Assembly (NCBI GenBank): GCA_030616935.1
Contig: JAUWWJ010000119.1
Span: 1-5,842, forward strand
Reading direction: 5' to 3'
DNA from: Planctomycetaceae bacterium
GTDB taxonomy: Bacteria > Planctomycetota > Planctomycetia > Pirellulales > UBA1268
DNA: 5,842 nt
The notes below the pieces were generated by a model, which was not told the origin of the DNA, searched no databases, and saw nothing but the letters and a program-made list of their open reading frames with translations. The position numbers and the translations under genes were made by a program. The number at the start of each line of letters is the position of its first letter. Positions within the stretch are counted from its first letter, which is position 1. Below, in pieces: positions 1-5,842 of this stretch.

Positions 1-381
1 GAGAGGTCATTTATTCTTCTTGTGGATGTGACTGGTGAACTTGCAGCATGGTGGGGCCTTGCAACCGTGGCCTTCGTCGGCGGCAGCCTTGATGGGCTTC
101 GTGGCGGCCAAAACATGCTCGAGCCTGCTGCATACGGAGCCGCCGTCTGCTTCGGGCCATACACAAGAAACTTCCGTGCCGAAGTATCCGAACTGCTTGA
201 AGCAGAGGCTGCTGTTGTTGTTCACAACGGGGTGGAACTTACAAGATTTGTCACTCAGTGTCTTATTGATCCAGTGTATTCCAGAAAGATCGGCGCATAC
301 GCTCAGAAACTTATTGAAAAAAAACAAGGCGGCACCAAACTGACTGCCTCAAGGATTTTAGACATCCTTCCCGTAATTTGA
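1..381 (+). CDS. waaA: 3-deoxy-D-manno-octulosonic acid (Kdo) transferase, C-terminal part (5' truncated by the window)
   Basis: Seen: frame 1 is open from the first base to TGA at 379-381, giving 126 residues with no start needed inside the window. The frame shows a DVTGELAAWWGLA segment, then VAFVGGSL, RGGQN and LEPAAYG, then FGPYTRNF. This order matches the nucleotide-sugar-binding half of WaaA (GT-B fold, CAZy GT30; E. coli has a GELMLLYGIADLAFVGGSL-like stretch, RGGHN-LEPAA and GPHTFNF). Known: WaaA moves Kdo from CMP-Kdo to lipid A precursor at the inner face of the inner membrane. The glycine-rich/LEPAA block lies in the C-terminal donor-binding domain. Odd: the linker between GGSL and RGG is one residue longer than in E. 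coli. The GTG at 22-24 is internal and is not the true start. The family is nearly certain; the acceptor and the number of Kdo residues added cannot be judged from this fragment. Confidence 0.93.
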   Translation, partial: ERSFILLVDVTGELAAWWGLATVAFVGGSLDGLRGGQNMLEPAAYGAAVCFGPYTRNFRAEVSELLEAEAAVVVHNGVELTRFVTQCLIDPVYSRKIGAYAQKLIEKKQGGTKLTASRILDILPVI

Positions 382-390
382 TCCTCACGG

Positions 391-419
391 TTGTCTGTTT
401 GGCCCAAAACCCTGATACT
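391..419 (+). promoter_or_regulatory. Candidate sigma-70-type promoter upstream of metK
   Basis: TTGTCT (391-396) and GATACT (414-419) are separated by exactly 17 nt. Each matches four of six bases of the TTGACA/TATAAT consensus. It lies just after the waaA stop and about 68 nt before the metK start. This is a weak pattern match only; planctomycete promoters are not well defined and chance matches are common. Confidence 0.3.
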
Positions 420-441
420 ACGATCTAGATAAATATGACTC

Positions 442-458
442 GGCGAAAATTGTTCGCC
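442..458 (+). promoter_or_regulatory. Perfect 6-bp hairpin in the metK leader
   Basis: GGCGAA (442-447) and TTCGCC (453-458) are perfect inverted repeats around a 5-nt loop (AATTG), followed by TTCCCCTT. It could be a weak waaA terminator, although the T tract is interrupted by four C. It could also be a leader hairpin or a binding site acting on metK. It ends 14 nt before the Shine-Dalgarno sequence. Confidence 0.4.
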
Positions 459-472
459 TTCCCCTTAACTGC

Positions 473-478
473 AAGAGG
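473..478 (+). promoter_or_regulatory. Ribosome binding site deciding the metK GTG start
   Basis: AAGAGG lies 8 nt upstream of the GTG at 487. This spacing supports GTG as the start. The ATG codons nearby at 494 (another frame) and inside metK (residue 15) have no comparable motif. Confidence 0.6.
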
Positions 479-486
479 CATCCAAA

Positions 487-1665
487 GTGGCTAGTGGCAA
501 GTATCTTTTCACGAGTGAATCGGTCAGCATGGGACATCCGGATAAACTTTCGGACCAAATTTCGGACGGGGTCCTCGACGCCTTCCTCGCCCAAGATCCC
601 AACAGCCGTGTCGCTTGTGAAACACTCGTTACAACGGGCCTTGCAGTTATTGCAGGTGAAATTACGTCTCGAGGCACAATTGACTACCAACAGGTTGTTC
701 GTGATGTCATCCGGGAAGTTGGCTACACAGATGACGAAATGGGCATTGCTGCAGACACCTGCTCGGTACTCGTTGCAGTAGGCAAACAGAGTGGTGACAT
801 TGCCATGGGTGTCAATGAGGATACAGATAAAGGCAAAGACATCGGAGCTGGTGACCAAGGACTGATGTTTGGTTACGCCTGCAATGACACACCTGAATTG
901 ATGCCGCTACCGATTGCTCTGTCACATCGCATACTAAATCGTTTAGCTGATGCACGTCTTGGTGGAGACGTAGATTGGCTCCGGCCTGACTCGAAAAGTC
1001 AGGTAACCGTTGAATACGACGGCGACAAACCAATACGAATCGATACTATCGTTGTCTCCACGCAACATGCCCCGCATGTATCCAACGAAGAGATTCAGAC
1101 GTACATCATTGAAAAAATCATCAAGCCGGAACTTCCCGGTGACTTAGACACCAGTGACATTACGTACCACATCAACCCAACTGGACGGTTTGTTGTAGGT
1201 GGCCCTCACGGCGACGCTGGCTTGACTGGTCGAAAAATTATTGTCGACACCTACGGTGGGTGGGGTCGCCATGGCGGCGGTGCTTTTTCCGGGAAAGACC
1301 CGACGAAAGTTGATCGCAGCGCTGCTTACATGGCTCGCTACGTTGCAAAAAATATTGTTGCAGCAGGACTCGCAGACCGGTGCGAACTGCAATTGGCGTA
1401 TGCAATTGGCGTCACAGAACCTGTCAGCGTTCACATTGATACCGCTGGAAGCGGAAAAATTGATGATGAACGGCTGTGTGCACTCATTCGAGAACATTTC
1501 CCACTCACACCTCGTGGTATCATCGAGCACCTCGACCTCCGAAGACCAATCTTCCGTCGAACTGCTGCAGGCGGACATTTTGGACGAGACGAGTTCCCTT
1601 GGGAAAAGACTGATAAAGCAAGTGCTTTGGCAGAGGCTGCTTCCTCGACAGCTGCAGCAAGCTGA
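487..1665 (+). CDS. metK: S-adenosylmethionine synthetase (methionine adenosyltransferase)
   Basis: A cytosolic enzyme that joins ATP and L-methionine to make S-adenosylmethionine, releasing phosphate and diphosphate. It works as a tetramer with Mg2+ and K+. Seen: 392 residues (E. coli MetK has about 383) with the expected motifs in order. GHPDK is at 16-20 (ATP-binding histidine and aspartate), GAGDQG at 120-125 (family signature 1), [13 protein letters not shown] at 228-240, and the glycine-rich GGGAFSGKD at 263-271 (signature 2). The C-terminal [15 protein letters not shown] block is at 364-378. All three MetK domains appear intact. The start is GTG with a good Shine-Dalgarno sequence, and the protein then begins [13 protein letters not shown] as in the family. 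Odd: an Ala/Ser-rich tail of about 12 residues follows the conserved end. The gene has its own 105-nt leader and a 162-nt gap after it, so it may be transcribed separately from the downstream run. No recognisable SAM riboswitch is seen in the leader. Confidence 0.98.
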   Translation: MASGKYLFTSESVSMGHPDKLSDQISDGVLDAFLAQDPNSRVACETLVTTGLAVIAGEITSRGTIDYQQVVRDVIREVGYTDDEMGIAADTCSVLVAVGKQSGDIAMGVNEDTDKGKDIGAGDQGLMFGYACNDTPELMPLPIALSHRILNRLADARLGGDVDWLRPDSKSQVTVEYDGDKPIRIDTIVVSTQHAPHVSNEEIQTYIIEKIIKPELPGDLDTSDITYHINPTGRFVVGGPHGDAGLTGRKIIVDTYGGWGRHGGGAFSGKDPTKVDRSAAYMARYVAKNIVAAGLADRCELQLAYAIGVTEPVSVHIDTAGSGKIDDERLCALIREHFPLTPRGIIEHLDLRRPIFRRTAAGGHFGRDEFPWEKTDKASALAEAASSTAAAS

Positions 1666-1698
1666 GGCGTGCAGTCCCGTTAGAAAACGATACTCACG

Positions 1699-1724
1699 AA
1701 CGGAAGCAGTACTGCTCGTTGTTT
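1699..1724 (+). terminator. Possible metK terminator: imperfect hairpin with a 12-bp palindrome
   Basis: AGCAGTACTGCT (1705-1716) is a perfect palindrome. Outside it, AACG (1699-1702) can pair with CGTT (1717-1720) across a 2-nt GA bulge, followed by GTTT. It sits 34 nt after the metK stop. The U tract is poor, so this may instead be an operator-like palindrome for the downstream genes, or chance. Confidence 0.3.
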
Positions 1725-1827
1725 ACGTGCATGCAGATAACACCTGACATCGACACTGCTTTTGAGTGAGTCATTGGCGTCTAAGGGAGAAGAATCCACG
1801 AATCGTTCATAAATCAGAGATGCATTC

Positions 1828-2820
1828 ATGCTTCCTGCCTCACAAGACGTACGATCGGATAGATTTGCGACAGGTGAGAGTTCGTACCCCGACTTCCTGC
1901 AGTTCGCAACCAACGCTGTAAGCTATCTTGCTGCTGGCACATCGTTTTTCATTGCGATTATTATTCTTTCCCGCCGTATAGCCGGCGGACTCACATCCCA
2001 ACCATCCATTTCTGTGCTACTCCTCGTAGCCCTCGTTGGGAGTGGTCTCATAGCCACTGCAAGCAACGCAGGGCCAAAATTGAGCCCTACCTTGCGGTGG
2101 TTGGTGACAACGACTCGTTGCGGCGTTCTCCTTGCACTCCTAACGCTCGGAATTTGGCTCCCTCTCCTTACTTCTACCACGTTCGTAACGATTGCTCTTG
2201 TGGGGACTCTTGCATTCCTGCCATCTCACCGTTCATGCGATAGAGAACTGACCCGCATGCCATTGACTCCATACTGGACGGCAGTGACCAAATTACAACA
2301 AACTTTTCACAAGAACATGCTCAACATTTTCCGATTCAAACAAGCCGAATCGAATCTGTTTACCAGTGAAAAAAACTACGCTTTGCCACGGTGGAAGATA
2401 TTCAATCTCGAAAATACGGATGCCAAACAGTTAGTTCCACTCGAAAAATTTTTGACCGAGCAGGCGATTTTCCGGCCAACGACAAGGCATCAATCAGGAC
2501 CCAAGGACACATTACTCCACTGGCAAGAACGATATAAATTGCCAGACGGGACCGAATACCTACGCGGCCAACTCATGATTGCTTTCTCTGCTGGAACCCG
2601 CTTGACGACAGGCCATGTTGGATTCTGCCCTGCATTCCAGACCATCCCCATCGTTGAGGTTACTACCGACTATGACGCCCTAGAAGTTTCAGTCACGGCG
2701 GCAGAAATACTACCATGGGGTGTTCGCATCGAATGCCGAGTTGAAGAACCAATTGATGAGGGAACCTCTATCCCTGTTTTTCTAAGTGTGAACAAGCCGT
2801 TAGAATCAAATATTTCATAA
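1828..2820 (+). CDS. Uncharacterised membrane protein with a soluble C-terminal domain
   Basis: I do not recognise this 330-residue protein as a named family. Seen: the N-terminal part has about four hydrophobic stretches, at roughly 26-48, 59-79, 95-113 and 116-132. A charged linker with amphipathic character follows (about 133-185), then a soluble region to the end. The last about 110 residues, from LHWQERYKLPDGTEYLRGQ (229-247) on, contain alternating hydrophobic/polar strands (VEVTTDYD, VSVTAAEILPWGVRIECRVEE) that look like a small beta-sandwich domain. Start: ATG 1828 is the first start after an in-frame TAA at 1808-1810, with a weak AGAG 8 nt upstream. No catalytic motif is visible. Context: it is first in a tight run leading to UAP-like and manC genes, so a link to envelope polysaccharide or membrane processes is possible but only inferred. 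Coding is supported by its length, coherent architecture and absence of a competing gene. Confidence 0.8.
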   Translation: MLPASQDVRSDRFATGESSYPDFLQFATNAVSYLAAGTSFFIAIIILSRRIAGGLTSQPSISVLLLVALVGSGLIATASNAGPKLSPTLRWLVTTTRCGVLLALLTLGIWLPLLTSTTFVTIALVGTLAFLPSHRSCDRELTRMPLTPYWTAVTKLQQTFHKNMLNIFRFKQAESNLFTSEKNYALPRWKIFNLENTDAKQLVPLEKFLTEQAIFRPTTRHQSGPKDTLLHWQERYKLPDGTEYLRGQLMIAFSAGTRLTTGHVGFCPAFQTIPIVEVTTDYDALEVSVTAAEILPWGVRIECRVEEPIDEGTSIPVFLSVNKPLESNIS

Positions 2821-2849
2821 TCACATCACAACCAAGGCATGCACTGAAC

Positions 2850-2960
2850 ATGGCGCGTTGGCCCGAGCACATCTGGACTACACTTTTCACGTATGGTCTT
2901 ATTTTCATCCTTTTCCCCCTGCTCTGCTTCTTCCTGTGGAATTGGGTTCGTGGCTTTTAA
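2850..2960 (+). CDS. 36-residue single-helix membrane protein (hypothetical)
   Basis: Seen: ATG 2850 to TAA 2958-2960 encodes 36 residues. A short polar head (MARWPEHIW) is followed by a strongly hydrophobic segment, about residues 11-31, rich in Leu/Phe/Ile/Cys. The end is WNWVRGF with one Arg, the usual look of a one-pass inner-membrane peptide with aromatic belt residues at both edges. It fills most of the gap between the 330-residue membrane protein (29 nt before) and the UAP-like gene (33 nt after), on the same strand. A candidate AAGG lies 12 nt upstream, which is longer than ideal. No competing gene covers the interval. Function is unknown; it may be a subunit or partner of the preceding membrane protein, which is inference. 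Such a short ORF could be chance, but the clean membrane-helix layout and operonic position argue for a real gene. Confidence 0.55.
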   Translation: MARWPEHIWTTLFTYGLIFILFPLLCFFLWNWVRGF

Positions 2961-2993
2961 TCCAGCATCCATTTCAATCGCACGACACCACAT

Positions 2994-4418
2994 ATGCCAG
3001 CACCAACTACGCTTCTCGATCTATTAGAACCGCACGGGGAACAGCATCTCCTTGCCTACTGGGATCAACTCTCCGAAGAAGAACGCAACGGTCTGCAATC
3101 CCAACTCATGGCAATCGATTGGAGCGAGGTTGCTGCTTGCAAAAAACTAGTCGAGGCCCGCCATGAGAAGAAAAGCATCATAAAACCCAAAGGTTTTGAA
3201 AACATTGCGACGCCACGTTGCCAAAAACGTGGAGAGCAGGATACGGCAACATCAGACGCTCTGAGGCGAGGGCATGAATGCCTACGCACCGCCCAGGTAG
3301 GTGCAATCTTGATGGCAGGCGGCCAGGGCACTCGACTTGGGTTCAACGAACCAAAAGGAACGTTTCCTATTGCAACAGTATCGGAAGCAACTCTTTTTGA
3401 TGTGCTCCTTGGACAACTCAGTGCGATTAAGAAGCGATTTGGAAGCCGTATCCCCCTAGGCATTATGACAAGTGCTTCCACAGACACGGCAACCCGTAAA
3501 TTTCTCGCCGAGGCAAAATTTTGTGGCCTCGATGCCGATCAAATCTTTTTTTTCTGCCAAGGCAATCTACCTGCAGTTGATGCGACGACCGGCAGCCTTC
3601 TACTTGATGCATGTGACCATGTTGCAGTTGCACCAGATGGCCATGGTGGGATGTTGCAGGCGCTTATCGAAAGTGGTGGTCTTGATTGGTTTCGTCAGCA
3701 GGATTGCCGCACACTTGTAAGTTTCCAAGTAGACAACCCCCTTGCAAAGCCACTTGATCCAGAATTTCTTGGCTACCATCTGCTCTCTGGTTCTTCACTT
3801 TCAACACAGGTTATTCTAAAGATTGATCCTGAGGAGCGGGTTGGCGTTGTGACTGAATCTGGTGGAGTAACAAGAATCATTGAATATAGTGACCTACCTC
3901 AGCCCATCGCTGCAGAGCGGCTTCCGGACGGAAGGTTACGATTCTTTGCAGGTAGTATTGGAATCCACGCATTCGAAACACATTTTTTAGAAGATGTTGC
4001 TTCATCCCAAGCAAGTCTTCCGTTCCACATCGCTCATAAAAAAGTTCCTTTCATCAATGAGCATGGTCGCTTCATTCAGCCATCGGCACCAAATGCTTTC
4101 AAGTTCGAACGATTTATATTTGACTTGATGCCCTTAGCAGACAGTGTGACTGTCGTGGAGATTGATCCGGCAGAAGGTTTTGCGCCGCTAAAAAATCCAT
4201 CTGGTGCTTCCAAAGACTCACCCGAAACAGTTCGGCAAGCGCTCAACGCGTATGCCATCCGGCATCTTGAGCAAGCTGGTATCATCGTCGCATCAGGCGC
4301 GCACGTAGAACTCGACGCTGCATCAGTTTTTGATGACGAAGATCTACGACTCATTGCAACGTCTGGTGTTTTTCCAAAAAACCGCATTGACGGCCGGCAC
4401 ATTATTCGGGCAATCTGA
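2994..4418 (+). CDS. UDPGP-family uridylyltransferase, UDP-HexNAc pyrophosphorylase (UAP)-like
   Basis: Predicted cytosolic enzyme that makes a UDP-sugar and diphosphate from UTP and a sugar-1-phosphate; GlcNAc-1-P or Glc-1-P are the likely substrates. Seen: 474 residues, close to eukaryotic UAP (about 480-520). A helical N-terminal region (1-100) is followed by MAGGQGTRLG (107-116, nucleotide-binding loop) with EPKGTFPI (119-126, catalytic-type Lys121). Then come QGNLPAVD (189-196), APDGHGG (213-219), QVDNPL (245-250), VTRIIEYSDL (292-301), GRLRFFAGSIGIH (313-325), AHKKVPF (347-353), KFERFIFD (370-377) and FAPLKN (396-401). This series follows human UAP1/AGX1 much more closely than bacterial GalU or GlmU. 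Odd: the uridine/sugar-site loop reads PDGHGG, where UAPs usually have PDGNGG and UDP-glucose pyrophosphorylases PPGHGD, so substrate choice is uncertain. No clear Shine-Dalgarno precedes ATG 2994; the start is chosen because the N-terminal helices fit the family. It is followed 38 nt later by manC. Confidence 0.92.
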   Translation: MPAPTTLLDLLEPHGEQHLLAYWDQLSEEERNGLQSQLMAIDWSEVAACKKLVEARHEKKSIIKPKGFENIATPRCQKRGEQDTATSDALRRGHECLRTAQVGAILMAGGQGTRLGFNEPKGTFPIATVSEATLFDVLLGQLSAIKKRFGSRIPLGIMTSASTDTATRKFLAEAKFCGLDADQIFFFCQGNLPAVDATTGSLLLDACDHVAVAPDGHGGMLQALIESGGLDWFRQQDCRTLVSFQVDNPLAKPLDPEFLGYHLLSGSSLSTQVILKIDPEERVGVVTESGGVTRIIEYSDLPQPIAAERLPDGRLRFFAGSIGIHAFETHFLEDVASSQASLPFHIAHKKVPFINEHGRFIQPSAPNAFKFERFIFDLMPLADSVTVVEIDPAEGFAPLKNPSGASKDSPETVRQALNAYAIRHLEQAGIIVASGAHVELDAASVFDDEDLRLIATSGVFPKNRIDGRHIIRAI

Positions 4419-4443
4419 GGATTTCCAGAACTCACCCCTCTTC

Positions 4444-4447
4444 GGAG
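4444..4447 (+). promoter_or_regulatory. Ribosome binding site of manC
   Basis: GGAG with 9 nt (AATATTTTT region) to the ATG at 4457. It is the clearest Shine-Dalgarno in the downstream gene run and fixes the manC start, which also gives the family-typical N-terminus just before MAGGSGTRFWP. Confidence 0.6.
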
Positions 4448-4456
4448 AATATTTTT

Positions 4457-5539
4457 ATGCTTCACGCAATAATTATGGCGGGCGGATCAGGCACCCGTTT
4501 CTGGCCATCAAGCCGTGCAAAACTACCAAAACAATTGCTGCCGCTTGCAGGCTCAGAAACACTTCTTCAAGACACCGTAGGGAGGCTTCAAGGGCTCGTC
4601 CCCCCGGAGCGAACCCTCATTGTCACCAACATGCGGCTTACAGAAGCTGTCCAAAGACAGTTACCCGAGCTTCCGCCAACTGCAATTGTTGGTGAACCCT
4701 GTAAACGAGACACCGCGCCGTGTATCGGACTTGCTGCCTTGCTTGTACTTCAACAAGATGCTGACGCAACGATGGCAGTCATGCCCAGCGATCATGTGAT
4801 TGATCCAACTGAATCCTTCCAGAAAGCTCTGCTGCAGGCAAATGATCTCGTCAATCAAAGCCCGGATCGACTTGTCACGTTTGGGATTCGTCCATCGACT
4901 CCATCGTCCAGCTATGGATACATTCAACAGGGAGAGGCCCTACCGCACAAAAAAGATGATGCGCCGGTTCACTGTGTTGCTCAATTTCGGGAGAAGCCGC
5001 CTGTAGATGTAGCGAAAGAATATCTTAACGCCGGCAATTTTCTCTGGAATGCCGGAATCTTTGTCTGGCGGGCAAAGACAATCATTGAATCGCTTTCGGA
5101 ACATCAACCAGCGTGCTTGGATCACTTAAGACGTATCGCGGACAACTGGGAAACCCCTCAACGCAATGAGGTCTTTTCAGAGGAATTTGCAGCAATAAAA
5201 GGTGTTTCGATTGACTACGCTGTGCTCGAACACGCTACGGAAGTCGCTGTAATTGAAGCACCGTTTACGTGGGATGATCTCGGCGGCTGGTCTGCTGTCG
5301 CTCGGCAACGAGGGCAAGACGAAAATGGGAATACTGTTGTTGGTCGTCACTTGGGAATCGATTCAAAGAACGTCCTTGTGCACACCTGCGACGACCACCT
5401 CATTGTCACTTTGGGTCTAGAGAATACTCTTCTAGTACACACTGATGATGCCACCTTGGTTGCTGACAGATCGCACGAGGAGCATATTCGCAAAGTAGTC
5501 GCTGAGCTAGAAAGTAAAGAATGGCACGAATATCTCTAA
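4457..5539 (+). CDS. manC: Mannose-1-phosphate guanylyltransferase (GDP-mannose pyrophosphorylase), single-domain type
   Basis: Makes GDP-mannose and diphosphate from GTP and mannose-1-phosphate in the cytosol; GDP-mannose feeds mannose-, fucose- or rhamnose-containing envelope glycans. Seen: 360 residues. The N-terminal MAGGSGTRFWPSSR (7-20) with Lys25 in LPKQ is the pyrophosphorylase signature and metal/phosphate loop. GEPCKRDTAPCIGLAA (79-94), MPSDH (109-113, metal-binding Asp), SSYGYI (151-156), FREKP (177-181), NAGNFLWNAGIFVW (191-204), SIDYAVLEHA (251-260) and the WDDLGGW block (272-278) follow in family order. The length matches the nucleotidyltransferase plus its short C-terminal beta part. 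The cupin-type phosphomannose isomerase domain of the bifunctional ~480-residue ManC/AlgA enzymes is absent, so mannose-6-P isomerase must come from elsewhere. It overlaps the next gene by 19 nt, suggesting translational coupling. Specificity for mannose over another hexose-1-P is inferred from family resemblance. Confidence 0.95.
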   Translation: MLHAIIMAGGSGTRFWPSSRAKLPKQLLPLAGSETLLQDTVGRLQGLVPPERTLIVTNMRLTEAVQRQLPELPPTAIVGEPCKRDTAPCIGLAALLVLQQDADATMAVMPSDHVIDPTESFQKALLQANDLVNQSPDRLVTFGIRPSTPSSSYGYIQQGEALPHKKDDAPVHCVAQFREKPPVDVAKEYLNAGNFLWNAGIFVWRAKTIIESLSEHQPACLDHLRRIADNWETPQRNEVFSEEFAAIKGVSIDYAVLEHATEVAVIEAPFTWDDLGGWSAVARQRGQDENGNTVVGRHLGIDSKNVLVHTCDDHLIVTLGLENTLLVHTDDATLVADRSHEEHIRKVVAELESKEWHEYL

Positions 5540-5842
5540 GAAATAGCGTCTTTCTAAAAATATTCCCTGTACTGCAACTGAGTGTCTTCTCGTCATACTT
5601 TCTCATCATTGCGATCCCGCAGGTTACTGGTACAGAATCGGTCACCACAGATAATACTGAAAAACACTGGGTCAGCAAAATTTTTGATGACTTCACGGCC
5701 GCGACTGATGCCTTGCAGTGGTCGGATGTACGAGTCGTCAGCAACTGGCGAATACAGCAGCATGTCCAGTCCGAAGCATATCGACTCTTAGATTCAGATG
5801 ATCATGTCGTCATCGAGGGAACTCTAAAAAGCTGCTCTGCTA
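5521..5842 (+). CDS. Exported or membrane-anchored protein of unknown function, N-terminal part (3' truncated by the window)
   Basis: Seen: from ATG 5521 frame 1 stays open for 107 codons to the end of the window. An in-frame TAA at 5515-5517 lies just before the start, so ATG 5521 is the earliest possible start. It overlaps the manC end by 19 nt in another frame. The N-terminus looks like a signal peptide or signal anchor: positive n-region (Arg3, Arg7, Lys13), hydrophobic core at about 14-33 (PVLQLSVFSSYFLIIAIP), then a polar Thr/Asp/Glu stretch after VTG. The visible mature part includes DDFTAATDALQW, NWRIQQHVQSEAYRLLD and HVVIEGTLKSC. I cannot assign a family. A WRIQ...YRLLD element is faintly reminiscent of regions preceding alpha/beta-hydrolase cores in some planctomycete proteins, but this is weak recall, not evidence. 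A short ORF at 5582-5791 in another frame is its shadow. Confidence 0.7.
   Translation, partial: MARISLRNSVFLKIFPVLQLSVFSSYFLIIAIPQVTGTESVTTDNTEKHWVSKIFDDFTAATDALQWSDVRVVSNWRIQQHVQSEAYRLLDSDDHVVIEGTLKSCSA

Noticed and set aside
382..486. Possible SAM riboswitch upstream of metK
   Set aside because: The gap is only 105 nt and I could not see a SAM-I-like multi-helix junction; only one short hairpin is evident.
418..858. Long antisense ORF covering the metK leader and 5' end (146 codons), with similar antisense ORFs at 7-327, 1144-1578, 3065-3487 and 4076-4465
   Set aside because: All lie opposite confidently identified genes and their translations show no recognisable domain; they are shadows of the coding strand.
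1241..1747. 168-codon + strand ORF overlapping the metK 3' half in another frame
   Set aside because: metK is unambiguous across this interval, and the alternative translation has no coherent motifs.
2858..3166. 102-codon + strand ORF spanning the gap before the UAP-like gene
   Set aside because: It overlaps the start of a clear UDPGP-family gene, its composition is not protein-like, and the 36-codon membrane ORF better explains the gap.
3546..3553. Run of eight T in the UAP-like gene (and eight A at 317-324 in waaA) as possible phase-variation or slippage sites
   Set aside because: The frame is intact through both and the runs encode ordinary Phe or Lys codons; eight-base runs in single genes are weak evidence for slippage control.
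5582..5791. 69-codon + strand ORF near the right edge
   Set aside because: It lies in another frame of the longer open frame from 5521, which has a proper signal-like N-terminus and an operonic overlap with manC.

Overview
The window reads as a compact stretch of bacterial chromosome of moderate GC content. All genes I can support lie on the + strand. In order they are: the 3' end of a Kdo transferase (waaA), S-adenosylmethionine synthetase (metK), an unrecognised multi-pass membrane protein with a soluble C-terminal domain, a 36-residue single-helix membrane protein, a UDPGP-family uridylyltransferase resembling eukaryotic UDP-HexNAc pyrophosphorylase, a single-domain mannose-1-phosphate guanylyltransferase (manC), and the 5' end of an exported or membrane-anchored protein of unknown function that runs off the right edge.

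A Kdo transferase implies a lipid A-containing outer membrane. The WaaA sequence style, the bacterial UAP-like UDPGP protein and the two lineage-specific-looking membrane proteins together suggest a member of the Planctomycetota (Pirellulales-like). This is an inference from sequence style, not a search result.

Layout. Bases 1-381 hold the end of waaA. Bases 382-486 are a metK leader with a candidate sigma-70-type promoter, a perfect 6-bp hairpin and a clear Shine-Dalgarno sequence. Bases 487-1665 hold metK (GTG start). Bases 1666-1827 are a non-coding gap with a 12-bp perfect palindrome inside a terminator-like imperfect hairpin. Bases 1828-2820, 2850-2960, 2994-4418, 4457-5539 and 5521-5842 form a tight co-directional run. 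Its gaps are 29, 33 and 38 nt, followed by a 19-nt overlap, which is consistent with one operon.

Functionally, the downstream run contains two sugar-nucleotide synthases: one probably makes a UDP-sugar (UDP-GlcNAc or UDP-Glc) and the other makes GDP-mannose. They sit among membrane or exported proteins of unknown role, and the Kdo transferase is nearby. The simplest reading is a cell-envelope glycoconjugate neighbourhood with the housekeeping gene metK between. I saw no mobile element, CRISPR array, tRNA or rRNA. The window looks mostly ordinary. The least-described items are the 330-residue membrane protein, the 36-residue membrane peptide and the truncated exported protein.
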